A stretch of DNA of 58,154 bases, taken from positions 1-58,154 of the forward strand of contig JAMPCE010000014.1 of NCBI GenBank assembly GCA_023666335.1, given 5' to 3'. The translations under genes were made by a program, and so were the position numbers. Origin of the DNA: a bacterium. Lineage in GTDB: Bacteria; Bacillota; Clostridia; Lachnospirales; Lachnospiraceae. Numbering within the stretch: position 1 is the first letter of the stretch; every line of letters begins with the position of its first letter. The notes under the pieces were generated by a model, which was not told the origin of the DNA, did no database searches, and was given only the letters and a program-made list of their open reading frames with translations. This document shows positions 1 to 8,267 of this stretch, piece after piece.

Positions 1-51
1 CTTGAAATGACGGAGTCAGAGTCCGTTGCCTTACCGTTTGGCGATAGCCCA
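1..51 (-). tRNA. tRNA-Gln (anticodon CTG), 5' half only
   Basis: Read on the minus strand, the first 51 bases give a tRNA 5' half. The acceptor strand begins TGGGCTA at base 51. A D-arm follows with GCC/GGC pairing around AAACGGTAA. The anticodon arm has a five-pair stem ACGGA/TCCGT around the seven-base loop CTCTGAC. The anticodon is CTG (complement of bases 17-19), which reads the glutamine codon CAG. The T-arm and 3' acceptor strand lie beyond the left edge, so the gene is incomplete only because the window ends. The TGGGCTATCGCC start is typical of bacterial tRNA-Gln. Confidence 0.9.
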
Positions 52-64
52 TCAACAATTAGCA

Positions 65-93
65 ATTATAACGGAAAAAGGGCTGTTTGGCAA
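65..93 (-). promoter_or_regulatory. Promoter of tRNA-Gln
   Basis: On the minus strand TTGCCA (88-93) and a perfect TATAAT (65-70) are separated by 17 bases, which places the start about 7 bases ahead of the tRNA 5' end at 51. The -35 box lies in the loop of the hairpin at 73-104, so promoter and terminator share DNA. Confidence 0.7.
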
Positions 94-104
94 GCCCTTT
101 TTCC
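73..104. terminator. Bidirectional terminator between glnN and tRNA-Gln
   Basis: A 12-pair stem (GGAAAAAGGGCT / AGCCCTTTTTCC) closes an 8-base loop. The core GGGCT/AGCCC is flanked by A5 and T5, so each strand ends its stem in a U-run. It is well placed to end glnN transcription, which stops at 141 on the minus strand. Confidence 0.75.
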
Positions 105-140
105 TATTTTTTTTAACAAATTCCCAAAATTACCAAAACA

Positions 141-2252
141 TTAAATCTCAAACATCAGCTCGCCGTAAGTCGGGATCGGCCAGTATTCCTTATCCACGAT
201 CATTTCCAGTTCATCCGCAGGCGTCCGCAGTTCCTCCATGACCGCCCTGACCGTGTCCTTATAAAAGAACGCCTGTTTTTTTGCATCCCCGATCGCAGAA
301 GCCTCTTTCTCCGCCTTTTTCAGCTTATCCAGCGCAGTCTGCATCGCCGCCAGCTTCTCGCCGACTTCCGTCAAGAGCGCATCCTGCACGGAAGCGTCTC
401 CAGCCGCCGTCTTGACCGCGTTCACGGTATCCGCAAGCGCTTTGGTGTAGCGGATGACCGCCGGAATAATCTGCTTGCCCGCCATATCGATCATCGTGAG
501 CGCTTCGATGTTGATGGACTTCGCATAGGTCTCGTAGATGATCTCTTCTCTGGACTCCAGCTCCACCTTCGTAAAGATCCCGAACTTCTCAAACAGCTTC
601 ACTGCCTTGTCGGTGGTGATGGTCTCCGCCGCCTCGATCATGGACTTGATGTTCGGCAGCCCTCTCCTTGCCGCTTCCTCCACCCACTCGTCGGAGTAAC
701 CGTTGCCGTTAAAGATAATGCGCTGATGCTTCGTCATGTACTCCTTGATCAGGTCGTGGATCGCGATCTCCTTATTCTCCGCTTTTTCCAGTCTGTCCGC
801 CGCCTCGCAGAACGCCTCCGCCACGATCGCGTTGAGCGTGGTGTTCGGGCTTGCGATGGAATCCGCGGAACCCACCATACGGAACTCGAATTTATTGCCG
901 GTGAAGGCAAACGGCGAAGTCCTGTTTCTGTCCGTCGCGTCTTTCTGGAAATCAGGCAGCGTGGAAACGCCTGTCTGCAAGGTGCCGCCCTCCTTTACGG
1001 AAGTCGCCGTACCGGTCTCGATCAGCTGGTTCACCACATCCTCAAGCTGTTCGCCGAGGAAGATGGAGATGATCGCCGGAGGCGCCTCGTTCGCGCCCAG
1101 TCTGTGGTCGTTGCCGACGTCTGACGCGGACTGCCTGAGGAGATCCGCATGGGTATCGACCGCTTTCATGATGCAGGCAAGGACCAGCAGAAACTGCACG
1201 TTCTCGTTCGGCGTATCGCCGGGATCCAGGAGATTTACGCCATTGTCGGTGGTGATCGACCAGTTGTCGTGCTTACCGGAACCGTTCACGCCTGCATAAG
1301 GCTTTTCATGCAATAAACAACGCATGTTATGTTTTACAGCCACCCGTTTCATGGTCTCCATGACGATCTGGTTGTGGTCAACTGCTATGTTTGCCGTCTC
1401 ATAGATGGGCGCAAGCTCGTGCTGCGCGGGCGCAACCTCGTTGTGCTGGGTCTTTGCCGTCACGCCCAGCTTCCAGAGCTCTGCGTTCAAGTCTTTCATG
1501 TAAGCGCCCACGCGCTCTCTGATGACGCCAAAGTAATGATCCTCCATCTCCTGCCCTTTGGGCGCCGGTGCGCCGAACAGGGTGCGGCCCGCAAACATCA
1601 GGTCGGTCCTCTTCATATACAGATCCTTATCCACAAGGAAGTATTCCTGCTCGGGTCCTACGGAAGCCGTCACCTTGGTCGCCTCGGTGTTGCCGAAGAG
1701 CCGCACGATCCGCAGCGCCTGCTCGCTCAATGCCTCCATAGAACGTAAGAGAGGCGTTTTTTTGTCCAGCGCCTCGCCCGTGTAGGAGCAGAACGCCGTG
1801 GGGATGCACAGGATCGTGCCGCAGCCGGACTCTTTCAGGAAAGCGGGGGATGTAATATCCCATGCCGTATAGCCTCTCGCCTCAAAGGTTGCCCGCAGAC
1901 CGCCGGACGGGAAAGAGGACGCGTCAGGTTCGCCCTTGATCAGCTCCTTGCCCGAAAACTCAGTCAGCATCTTGCCCAGCTCGTCGGGATGGGACACGAA
2001 AGCGTCATGCTTTTCCGCCGTGATACCCGTCAGCGGCTGGAACCAGTGCGTGTAATGCGTCGCGCCGTTCTCCACCGCCCAGTCTTTCATCGCCTTGGCA
2101 ACGATGTTCGCGGTGCTCATGGATAACTCGCCGCCCTCGTTCATCACCTTCACTACCTCTTTATAGGCGCTTCTGGTCAGACGCTCCTGCATCTTGCCGA
2201 GGGTGAACACGTTCTTTGCAAAAATCTCTTCCACATTGAATACTTCGCTCAT
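141..2252 (-). CDS. glnN: Glutamine synthetase, type III
   Basis: This 703-residue protein has the length of GSIII enzymes, well above the roughly 450 of GSI. It makes glutamine from glutamate, ammonia and ATP in the cytoplasm. Visible landmarks are the glutamate-rich metal-site motif [10 protein letters not shown] (199-208), a second site around [10 protein letters not shown] (270-279) and [10 protein letters not shown] (323-332). I chose the ATG at 2252 because GAGGAGG stands just upstream and the family alignment begins at [12 protein letters not shown]. The frame is open 44 codons further upstream, but that stretch looks like leader sequence. It is a single-gene unit with its own promoter and terminator, facing the tRNA. 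The Amt-PII fusion at 40327 is the other nitrogen gene here. The identity is very secure. Confidence 0.97.
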   Translation of the reverse strand: MSEVFNVEEIFAKNVFTLGKMQERLTRSAYKEVVKVMNEGGELSMSTANIVAKAMKDWAVENGATHYTHWFQPLTGITAEKHDAFVSHPDELGKMLTEFSGKELIKGEPDASSFPSGGLRATFEARGYTAWDITSPAFLKESGCGTILCIPTAFCSYTGEALDKKTPLLRSMEALSEQALRIVRLFGNTEATKVTASVGPEQEYFLVDKDLYMKRTDLMFAGRTLFGAPAPKGQEMEDHYFGVIRERVGAYMKDLNAELWKLGVTAKTQHNEVAPAQHELAPIYETANIAVDHNQIVMETMKRVAVKHNMRCLLHEKPYAGVNGSGKHDNWSITTDNGVNLLDPGDTPNENVQFLLVLACIMKAVDTHADLLRQSASDVGNDHRLGANEAPPAIISIFLGEQLEDVVNQLIETGTATSVKEGGTLQTGVSTLPDFQKDATDRNRTSPFAFTGNKFEFRMVGSADSIASPNTTLNAIVAEAFCEAADRLEKAENKEIAIHDLIKEYMTKHQRIIFNGNGYSDEWVEEAARRGLPNIKSMIEAAETITTDKAVKLFEKFGIFTKVELESREEIIYETYAKSINIEALTMIDMAGKQIIPAVIRYTKALADTVNAVKTAAGDASVQDALLTEVGEKLAAMQTALDKLKKAEKEASAIGDAKKQAFFYKDTVRAVMEELRTPADELEMIVDKEYWPIPTYGELMFEI

Positions 2253-2279
2253 TTTTTCCTCCTCACCCGGCTTCAAAAA

Positions 2280-2320
2280 GAACGCGCTCCAAAAAGACTC
2301 CTTTTTTGGAACGCCATCGT
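2280..2320 (-). promoter_or_regulatory. Leader hairpin of glnN
   Basis: Between the promoter and the glnN start, the minus strand holds a stem of about 12 pairs, GCGTTCCAAAAA against TTTTTGGAGCGC (one G-U), around the loop AGGAGTC. U-rich sequence (TTCTTTTT) follows, which gives it the look of an attenuator. No known riboswitch consensus was recognised. Confidence 0.4.
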
Positions 2321-2351
2321 TCTGAATACCTGTATACAATTTCTGTAATCT

Positions 2352-2380
2352 AAGATACTCTATTTTTCGGGAAAATGCAA
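2352..2380 (-). promoter_or_regulatory. Promoter of glnN
   Basis: Minus-strand TTGCAT (2375-2380) and TATCTT (2352-2357) are 17 bases apart. This gives a leader of roughly 90 bases before the glnN ATG at 2252. Confidence 0.5.
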
Positions 2381-2427
2381 GCATAAATTTTATTTTTTGG
2401 AAAACTTACCATACGATTACAAAAATT

Positions 2428-2510
2428 ACACCGAAAAAGTGTTATCTGTTTACATTTTTTACACCGAAAAAGTGTAGCGCCGTTACATTTTTTGCAACGA
2501 AAAAGCGTTA
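2428..2510. repeat. Three tandem 33-nt repeats at the 3' end of trhP
   Basis: Units start at 2428, 2461 and 2494, exactly 33 bases apart. The first two begin ACACCGAAAAAGTGT, a small hairpin (ACAC/GTGT), and carry a TTACATTTTTT tail. The third is degenerate (GCAACGAAAAAGCGTT) and runs into the trhP stop codon at 2508-2510. Confidence 0.8.
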
Positions 2511-3737
2511 TTCTTTCTCCGCCCGCAGAATATCCCCCGCCTTTGCCTCCGCGGACAACTCCACGTCGATGATCTGTTTCGGATGCGGGCAGGACTGCAC
2601 GGGATTCCCTGCCTCGTCATACATGGCGAGCACCTTTGCGGGAACGTCCTCTCCGCCCGGCTTCATGATCTCGACAGCGTCGCCCACGCAGAATTTGTTG
2701 CGCTGTTCGATGCGGATTTTTCTATCCGCCGCCGCACGCACCGTCCCCAGATAGACCGCCTCGCTCACATAGGTGCTCTCGTCGTAGATCTGGGTCGTCT
2801 CGTCCGGCTTTCCGAAATAGAAGCCCGTGGTAAATTTGCGGTAGGTGCACTTTCCGATCTGTGCCCGATACCAGTCCATACCTGCACGGTACTGCTCTTC
2901 GGAAGCAAAGTAATCGTCGATAGCCCGCCTGTAGGTGCGCGCCACGGTCGCCACATAGAGGGCGGTCTTCATCCTGCCCTCGATCTTAAAGCTATCGATC
3001 CCCGCCTCCACGAGTTCGGGGATGTGCTCGATCATGTTTAAGTCTTTGGAATTAAAAAGGAAGGTGCCGCGGTCATTTTCAAAGATCGGCAGATACTCTC
3101 CCGGTCTGCTCTCCTCCACGACCGCGTACTTCCAGCGGCAGGGGTGCGTACAGGCGCCGCTGTTCGCGCTCCGCCCTGTCAAGTAGCTGCTCAAAAGGCA
3201 GCGCCCGGAATAGGAAATGCACATGGCGCCATGCACAAAGCTCTCGATCTCCATCTCCTCGGGAATGTTTTCCCGAATCTCACGGATCTCCCGCAGGGAC
3301 AGCTCCCTCGCGCTCACTACGCGCTTTGCGCCCTGTTCGTGCCAGAAGCGGTAGGTCAGATAATTGGTATTATTTGCCTGCGTGGAAATGTGGATGTCGA
3401 TCTCGGGGCAGATCTGCTTTGCCAACAGGAACATCCCCGGATCCGCAATGATGAGAGCATCCGGCTTCAAGGCTTTCAGCTCCCGAAAATATTGTTCCGC
3501 GCCCTCCAGATCATAATTGTGCGCCAGAATATTTGCCGTAACGTAGACGCGGACGCCTCTTTCATGGGCAAAGGCGATCCCCTCCGCCATTTCCTCCGGC
3601 GAGAAGTTCTTTGCTTTCGCCCGCAGACCGTAAGCTTCCCCGCCGATATAGACTGCGTCCGCCCCAAAAATAACACCCGTTTTTAATACTTCCAGGCTGG
3701 CGGCAGGCACCAGCAGCTCCGGTTTCTTCTGAATCAT
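2508..3737 (-). CDS. U32-family protein, tRNA U34 hydroxylation (TrhP type)
   Basis: This 409-residue protein belongs to peptidase family U32. The N-terminal stretch (ELLVPAASLEVLKTGVIFGADAVYIGG) is typical, and a conserved cysteine group is present at about residues 173, 180, 196 and 200, including ACTHPCRWKY. Despite the family name, the Bacillus relatives YrrN/YrrO (TrhP) take part in forming 5-hydroxyuridine at the tRNA wobble base. The next gene upstream is the matching methyltransferase (trmR), which supports that role here. Only one U32 gene is present where Bacillus has two. The ATG at 3737 is preceded by GGAG. The family is certain; the tRNA role is inferred from context. Confidence 0.85.
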   Translation of the reverse strand: MIQKKPELLVPAASLEVLKTGVIFGADAVYIGGEAYGLRAKAKNFSPEEMAEGIAFAHERGVRVYVTANILAHNYDLEGAEQYFRELKALKPDALIIADPGMFLLAKQICPEIDIHISTQANNTNYLTYRFWHEQGAKRVVSARELSLREIREIRENIPEEMEIESFVHGAMCISYSGRCLLSSYLTGRSANSGACTHPCRWKYAVVEESRPGEYLPIFENDRGTFLFNSKDLNMIEHIPELVEAGIDSFKIEGRMKTALYVATVARTYRRAIDDYFASEEQYRAGMDWYRAQIGKCTYRKFTTGFYFGKPDETTQIYDESTYVSEAVYLGTVRAAADRKIRIEQRNKFCVGDAVEIMKPGGEDVPAKVLAMYDEAGNPVQSCPHPKQIIDVELSAEAKAGDILRAEKE

Positions 3738-3773
3738 ATCCTATTCTCCTGCGAAACTTCTCTCCGTGCGTAT

Positions 3774-3830
3774 ACAACGATTTGTTGTGCCGTTGCTTTC
3801 CCTCGGTCCGCGCTAACAACATTTTGTTGT
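3774..3830. repeat. Pair of ACAAC-N5-GTTGT palindromes
   Basis: Two 15-base odd palindromes, ACAACGATTTGTTGT (3774-3788) and ACAACATTTTGTTGT (3816-3830), lie 42 bases apart. The second covers the last codons of trmR. A third near-identical copy, ACAACGTTTTGTTGT, sits at 44685-44699 inside the GNAT gene. Confidence 0.6.
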
Positions 3831-4457
3831 AAGCGTCACGCCGTCCCCGACTGGCAGCACCGTCGTCGTGAGCGCATCGTCGTGGGTCAGTTCAAAGAGA
3901 TACTGCCGCATCCGGCTGTGAATGGTGCGGTCCCGCCGCTCCACGGCAAACCGCGATTCCAGAATGTCGCCGTCCTGCAATACATTGTCCGAGACAAGCA
4001 GACCGCCCGGTGTTAGCAGGCGCAGGACGTCGGGCAAAAAATTCGGATACTGCCCTTTGGCGGCATCCATAAAGATCATATCATAAGGACCTGTAAGCTC
4101 CGGTAAAAGATCCGCCGCGTCTCCCGCCAAAACGGTGATCGTTTCCTCTCTGCCCGCCTTTTTGATGTTTTCCCGCGCCGTTTCGATCCGCCGCTTTACT
4201 TTCTCTATGGTAGTGATCCTGCATCCCGCCGGGGCGTACTCGCTCATGAAAAGCGCGGAAAACCCGACGGCGCATCCCACTTCCAAAATGGACATCGGCT
4301 TGTGCAGGGCAAGCAGAAAACGCAGGAGTCCCTGCGTCTGCGTGCGTATGATCGGCTCGCCGTTTCGTGAGGCTTCCCGCTCGATCTGTTCTAAAAATGG
4401 GGGATTCCCTCTGTCGAGGGAACTTAAGAAAACCGCAAGCCGCTCCTCGTCAATCAC
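3813..4457 (-). CDS. trmR: tRNA 5-hydroxyuridine methyltransferase (TrmR/YrrM type)
   Basis: This is a 214-residue class I SAM-dependent O-methyltransferase of the COMT-like family. It has the SAM-binding motif ILEVGCAVGFSAL (about 57-69) and the acidic motif FMDAAKGQYPNF around residue 130. Bacillus YrrM (TrmR) methylates ho5U34 of tRNA to mo5U34. The partner U32 gene lies 75 bases downstream. Translation begins at GTG 4457: AGGAGG lies 7 bases before it, and the GTGA shares four bases with the stop of the mltG-like gene, so the two are translationally coupled. The open frame continues another 100 residues upstream, but that part overlaps mltG out of frame and is not protein-like. Confidence 0.85.
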   Translation of the reverse strand: MIDEERLAVFLSSLDRGNPPFLEQIEREASRNGEPIIRTQTQGLLRFLLALHKPMSILEVGCAVGFSALFMSEYAPAGCRITTIEKVKRRIETARENIKKAGREETITVLAGDAADLLPELTGPYDMIFMDAAKGQYPNFLPDVLRLLTPGGLLVSDNVLQDGDILESRFAVERRDRTIHSRMRQYLFELTHDDALTTTVLPVGDGVTLTTKCC

Positions 4458-4852
4458 TGTGCGACCTCCTGTGCTTCCTCCTCGTCGGGCGCATTTTCCG
4501 CCATCACCGCCATCATCTCCTCCGCCGTCATAGCCGTGCTCAAATCGTAGATGCCGGGCTGGATCTTGCCGTGGCTTTCGGAGAGCAGCTCCTGGATTAC
4601 GAAGAGGTTGGCGTCCCGAATCAGACCGCGCTCTTCCAGCATCTCGCCCACCGCCCTGACGGAGACGGGATCCTCGACGCTCACGCTGATGATCCTGCCC
4701 TCGCCCAGGGAGACCGGAGCTTCCGTGAAGATGCGGTAGCCGTAGTCGTAAGCCCCCGTGCACGCCTTAAGCAGATATGTCACGAAGAAACCCAGCGCCA
4801 CTATTTTGATGATCAGCTCGATCGTCGAGCCGATGATACCTTTGATGGTCAT
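4454..4852 (-). CDS. Short MltG-like membrane protein without the catalytic domain
   Basis: This 132-residue protein has one N-terminal membrane segment (about 8-33) and an outside domain of about 90 residues. The domain resembles the LysM-like part of endolytic transglycosylase MltG (YceG); the segment SVRAVGEMLEERGLIRDANLF is characteristic. MltG enzymes are usually 330 residues or more, with a catalytic glutamate in a C-terminal domain that is absent here. The protein ends cleanly at a stop that overlaps trmR. It occupies the place of Bacillus yrrL (mltG) next to yrrM. It may bind glycan or regulate a full MltG elsewhere. The ATG at 4852 follows GGGAGG. Confidence 0.7.
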   Translation of the reverse strand: MTIKGIIGSTIELIIKIVALGFFVTYLLKACTGAYDYGYRIFTEAPVSLGEGRIISVSVEDPVSVRAVGEMLEERGLIRDANLFVIQELLSESHGKIQPGIYDLSTAMTAEEMMAVMAENAPDEEEAQEVAQ

Positions 4853-4867
4853 GATAACCTCCCATGC

Positions 4868-5026
4868 ACAGCTTGACCCCGCCCATTCGTAATGTCGCAT
4901 CTTCGATGCTTTCCCGCTGTTTCACAGCTAACATTACTCACGAGCGGGCGCTTCGCTCGTGCATGACAGAAAGCCACAACTCGTGCAAGCACGGTTTTGC
5001 CTCTCTGTCATGCACGGTCAAGCTGT
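4868..5026. repeat. Structured palindromic element behind ylbF
   Basis: Outer arms ACAGCTTGACC (4868-4878) and GGTCAAGCTGT (5016-5026) pair perfectly over 11 bases. Inside are GTAATGT/ACATTAC, the hairpins GCATC-TTC-GATGC and CGAGCG/CGCTCG, and a second perfect 11-pair arm set, TGCATGACAGA (4960-4970) with TCTGTCATGCA (5004-5014), which closes on CGTGCAAGCACG. The right outer arm touches the ylbF stop codon. The sequence is unrelated to family A. Confidence 0.75.
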
Positions 5027-5358
5027 TATTCAAAGTCTATTTCCTCCGCGAGCAGCACATACACTTCCTGCATCATGCGGCAGAACGCCAGTTCGGCGCG
5101 CAGAAAATCGTCCACGAAAGGGTTCTCGCGGAACTTCTCGTACTCCATCTCAAAAGCTTCCACGCGGTCAAAGAGTTCCTCGCTGTCCGTCTCGTTCTGG
5201 AGATCAAAATTGCGCTGTCTGAACTCATTTACCTTTTCGTAAAGTTCCGGCTGCTTCTTGATCGTTTCCCGCTGAAACAGATATTCCTTATAGGTATCGG
5301 AAGCCATGATCGTGTCCGCAAACCGATGGGTGGCTTCGATGATCTCTTTGTCTGACAT
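5026..5358 (-). CDS. YlbF/YmcA family protein
   Basis: This small, all-helical, acidic 110-residue protein is of the YlbF/YmcA type, with a typical central segment ENPFVDDFLRAELAFCRMMQEV (split by family-typical hydrophobic spacing). Bacillus YlbF and YmcA form a complex with YaaT that steers RNase Y and affects competence, sporulation and biofilm formation. Here it is the next gene after RNase J (gap 21 bases), so a role in RNA turnover fits. ATG 5358 follows AAGGAG. The exact paralogue cannot be settled from sequence reading. Confidence 0.75.
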   Translation of the reverse strand: MSDKEIIEATHRFADTIMASDTYKEYLFQRETIKKQPELYEKVNEFRQRNFDLQNETDSEELFDRVEAFEMEYEKFRENPFVDDFLRAELAFCRMMQEVYVLLAEEIDFE

Positions 5359-5379
5359 GGTGTTCTCCTTTGTTATCGG

Positions 5380-7059
5380 CTAGACTTCCATGATGATGGG
5401 CAAAATCATAGGTCTTCTCTTGGTGCGCTTCCAGACGAACTCGCTCAGGGTATCCTTGATGATTCCCTTTAGCTTACCCCAATCCGCCTTTCTGCTCTTG
5501 TCGAGACAGTCCTGTACAGCCTCTTCCACAATGCCTCTCGCCTCATCCAACAGCTCTTCCGATTCTCTGACATAGACAAAACCTCTGGTCACGATATCGG
5601 GACCGGATATGAGCTGGTCGCTTCCGGATTCGAGAGCCAGCACCACGATCATGATACCGTCCTCCGCCAGATGCTGTCTGTCGCGCAGCACGACATTTCC
5701 CACGTCGCCTACGCCGAGACCGTCCACGAGAATTGCGCCCACAGGCACCTGCCCGGTGACAGCCGCTTTCTGCTCATCCATCTCCAGCACATCGCCGGAT
5801 TGCAGCATAAAGATATTTTTCTTCGGAATGCCAAGCTCCGCTGCGATCTTTGCCTGCGCCTTTCTGTGCTTGTACTCGCCGTGGACGGGCACCGCGTACT
5901 TTGGCCGCACCAGAGAATAGATCAGCTTGATCTCCTCCTGGCAGGCATGGCCGGAAACATGCACGTCCTGAAAGATCACGTCCGCGCCTTTCATCTGCAA
6001 TTCATTGATCACGTTGGTGACCGCTTTCTCATTGCCCGGTATGGGATGGGAAGAAAAGATCACCGTATCTCCCGGCATGATGGAGATCTTTTTATGGTTA
6101 TCGCTCGCCATGCGGCTCAAAGCCGCCATGCTCTCGCCCTGGCTTCCGGTGGTGATGATGACCGTCTTCTCCGGCGGAAAGTTTTTCAACTCCTCCATAT
6201 CGATCAGCGTTCTGTCGGCGATCTTCAGATAACCGAGTTTGGAAGCCGTCTCGATGATATTGACCATGCTGCGGCCCTCCACCACGACTTTCCTGCCGAA
6301 TTTTTCCGCCGTATTGATGATCTGCCGCACCCTGTCCACATTGGAAGCGAAAGTCGCAATCAGGATCCTGGTATCTTTATGCTCCAAAAAGAGCGAGTCA
6401 AGCGTCTTTCCCACCGTTTTCTCGGAGGGCGTAAAGCCCTGTCTCTCAGCGTTTGTGGAATCGCACAGGAGAGCGAGAACGCCCTTTCTCCCAATCTCCG
6501 CAAAGCGCTGCAAGTCGATCGCATCGCCAAACACAGGCGTGTAATCCACCTTAAAGTCTCCCGTATGCACCACTACGCCCGCAGGGGAATAGACCGCCAG
6601 CGCCGCCGCGTCCACGATGCTGTGATTGGTCTTGATAAACTCGATCCGAAACTGCCCCAGATTGATGGATTGACCGAACTTCACGACTTTCCTCTTGGTG
6701 ATCTTCATCAGATCATGTTCTTCCAGCTTATTTTCAATAATGCCCATCGTCAGCTTCGTCGCGTAGACGGGAATATTGATCTCTTTCAACACATAGGGCA
6801 GCGCCCCGATGTGATCTTCGTGTCCGTGGGTGATCACAAACCCCTTTACTTTACTGATATTATCCCGCAGATATGTGATGTCGGGTATCACCAGATCGAT
6901 ACCGAGCATCTCGTCCTCCGGGAATGACAGACCGCAGTCCACCACAACAATGCTATCCTCGTACTCAAAGGCGGTGATATTCAGTCCGACCTGCTCCAAT
7001 CCGCCCAGAGGGATAACTTTCAGCTTACCCGCCGATCTTCCCTGTTCACTTTTTCTCAA
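5380..7059 (-). CDS. rnj: Ribonuclease J
   Basis: This 559-residue metallo-beta-lactamase/beta-CASP nuclease processes and degrades RNA (endonuclease and 5'-3' exonuclease) in Firmicutes. The zinc motif THGHEDHIGALPY lies at about residues 76-88. Other landmarks are HTGDFKVDYTP, the phosphate-binding segment ITTGSQGES, and VPVHGEYKHRKAQ near residue 390. Translation appears to start at TTG 7059, because GGAGG lies 8 bases upstream and no ATG is better placed. It follows the DUF1292 gene and precedes ylbF closely. One copy is seen here; a second RNase J elsewhere cannot be excluded. Confidence 0.95.
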   Translation of the reverse strand: MRKSEQGRSAGKLKVIPLGGLEQVGLNITAFEYEDSIVVVDCGLSFPEDEMLGIDLVIPDITYLRDNISKVKGFVITHGHEDHIGALPYVLKEINIPVYATKLTMGIIENKLEEHDLMKITKRKVVKFGQSINLGQFRIEFIKTNHSIVDAAALAVYSPAGVVVHTGDFKVDYTPVFGDAIDLQRFAEIGRKGVLALLCDSTNAERQGFTPSEKTVGKTLDSLFLEHKDTRILIATFASNVDRVRQIINTAEKFGRKVVVEGRSMVNIIETASKLGYLKIADRTLIDMEELKNFPPEKTVIITTGSQGESMAALSRMASDNHKKISIMPGDTVIFSSHPIPGNEKAVTNVINELQMKGADVIFQDVHVSGHACQEEIKLIYSLVRPKYAVPVHGEYKHRKAQAKIAAELGIPKKNIFMLQSGDVLEMDEQKAAVTGQVPVGAILVDGLGVGDVGNVVLRDRQHLAEDGIMIVVLALESGSDQLISGPDIVTRGFVYVRESEELLDEARGIVEEAVQDCLDKSRKADWGKLKGIIKDTLSEFVWKRTKRRPMILPIIMEV

Positions 7060-7087
7060 AAAAAACTACCTCCATTTCCTACATTTG

Positions 7088-7342
7088 TTACACAATGTCC
7101 ACGTCGTCCATTATCTTTTCAAACACAGCCGCCACTGCGTTTAAGGTTTCATCGTCATCTACGATCTCGTACAGCGCCTCTTTTTCCTCCGTCCGGGAAA
7201 GATCGCGCAGAATCAGCGCCTCGCCGTCACCCTCCTCTGATTCTGTCACCAAAAGGTAGTCCGTGCCGCCGATCCGCGTCTGTTCCAACACATAAAAATC
7301 AACCGGATCCCCTTCCTCCGGAGTAAAAGTAATCTTGTCCAT
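7088..7342 (-). CDS. DUF1292 family protein
   Basis: This acidic 84-residue protein (MDKITFTPEEGDPVDFYVLE at its start) is of the DUF1292 family, the counterpart of Bacillus YrzB. No function is established. It sits directly after ruvX (gap 20 bases), the same order as in many Firmicutes. I take the ATG at 7342, with GAGG 8 bases upstream, rather than the 21-codon upstream extension, which overlaps the end of ruvX. Confidence 0.85.
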   Translation of the reverse strand: MDKITFTPEEGDPVDFYVLEQTRIGGTDYLLVTESEEGDGEALILRDLSRTEEKEALYEIVDDDETLNAVAAVFEKIMDDVDIV

Positions 7343-7362
7343 AATATAAACCTCAGTTCTTT

Positions 7363-7785
7363 TTACACGTTGCACGAGTCGAGATATCCCTGCAAGATCA
7401 GGCATGCCGCAATCTTATCCACATGGTCTCCCCGCTTTTCCCTGCGGATCCCGGCTTCCATCATTGCACGCTCCGCCGCTGCCGTGGTCAGTCTCTCGTC
7501 CCACATCCTCACGGTAAGCCCCGTCCTTCTCTCCAGCTTTTCCCGAAAAGCAAGCGAAAGCTCGGCTCGTTCTCCCAGCGTGTCGTTCATATTCTTCGGC
7601 AGACCGAGCACGATCTCTCCCACCTCGTACTCCTCGATCAGTTCCTCGATGCGCGCCAGCGTCTGCCTGAGCTTATTCTCGCGTTCCCGTCTGATGATCT
7701 CGATTCCCTGCGCCGTGATGAGCAGCGGGTCGCTGACCGCCACCCCTACCGTCTTCGCGCCGAAATCCAATCCCATGATCCTCAT
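7363..7785 (-). CDS. ruvX: RuvX/YqgF, Holliday junction resolvase-like nuclease
   Basis: This 140-residue RNase H-fold protein starts [20 protein letters not shown], where the first acidic active-site residue is the Asp in [16 protein letters not shown] and the late [13 protein letters not shown] supply the other conserved acidic positions. In E. coli YqgF is linked to maturation of the 16S rRNA 5' end, so the resolvase name is historical. It is co-transcribed with ireB upstream and DUF1292 downstream. ATG 7785 has a GGCGGAAG ribosome site. Confidence 0.92.
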   Translation of the reverse strand: MRIMGLDFGAKTVGVAVSDPLLITAQGIEIIRRERENKLRQTLARIEELIEEYEVGEIVLGLPKNMNDTLGERAELSLAFREKLERRTGLTVRMWDERLTTAAAERAMMEAGIRREKRGDHVDKIAACLILQGYLDSCNV

Positions 7786-7800
7786 TTGCTTCCGCCTTTG

Positions 7801-7817
7801 TTGACCGACTCAGTCAA
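7801..7817. repeat. Dispersed 17-bp palindrome, copy overlapping the ireB stop
   Basis: TTGACCGACTCAGTCAA is an odd palindrome with one internal mismatch. The ireB stop codon (7814-7816) lies within it. Matching sites occur at 9429, 11017, 12397, 16427, 24735, 27806, 47426 and 55351. Confidence 0.6.
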
Positions 7818-8098
7818 TCTTTCTCCATCCCGCCGATAGAATTTTTAATGTACTCCACCAGCATTTCCTCCACAAGCTCGTCCCGCTCCACTTTCATGAT
7901 CAGGCTTCTCGCGCTCTTGTGGCTGGTGATGTAAGTGGGGTCGCCCGACATGATGTAGCCGACGATCTGGTTGACCGGATTATAGCCCTTTTCGGTCAGC
8001 GCCTCATAAACCGTGGACAGCACCAGCTTCACGCCCGTCTCCGGCGGTTCCGTCTCCACCGTAAAAAATTGTGTGTTCTCTAAATCCTGTTCCCGCAT
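7814..8098 (-). CDS. ireB: IreB family regulatory phosphoprotein
   Basis: This 94-residue protein of the IreB (DUF965, YrzL) family carries the typical core [20 protein letters not shown] and the ending [11 protein letters not shown]. In Enterococcus IreB is phosphorylated on threonine by the PASTA kinase IreK and tunes cephalosporin resistance. Thr residues near the N-terminus (NTQFFTVET) are the likely sites. It is the first gene of the ireB-ruvX-DUF1292 unit. I prefer the ATG at 8098 with AAGGG 10 bases upstream; a GTG at 8107 would add three residues. Confidence 0.88.
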   Translation of the reverse strand: MREQDLENTQFFTVETEPPETGVKLVLSTVYEALTEKGYNPVNQIVGYIMSGDPTYITSHKSARSLIMKVERDELVEEMLVEYIKNSIGGMEKD

Positions 8099-8210
8099 AT
8101 TCCTCACGCCCTTATCTGTTGTCTATTATTTCCAGCTATTCCGTCGTCTAAACCCGCAAACGCACGCTTCCGCATTTTATCCGATTGCCGAACACCCGTT
8201 ATCCTTTCCT

Positions 8211-8239
8211 ATCATACCGCATTCTTCCAAAAAATTCAA
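8211..8239 (-). promoter_or_regulatory. Promoter of the ireB-ruvX-DUF1292 unit
   Basis: TTGAAT (8234-8239) and TATGAT (8211-8216) on the minus strand are 17 bases apart. This implies a 5' leader of about 105 bases before ireB. Confidence 0.65.
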
Positions 8240-8267
8240 TTCCGAAAAATCGTCGCCCGAAAACGGC

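Noticed and set aside
2428..2510. Short CRISPR array from the 33-nt tandem repeats
   Set aside because: The units are directly adjacent with no spacers, and the third unit overlaps a stop codon. No cas genes are nearby.
5671..6927. 418-codon plus-strand frame across rnj
   Set aside because: It is fully antisense to RNase J, whose motifs are unmistakable. The His/Arg/Asp-rich composition is typical of a shadow frame.
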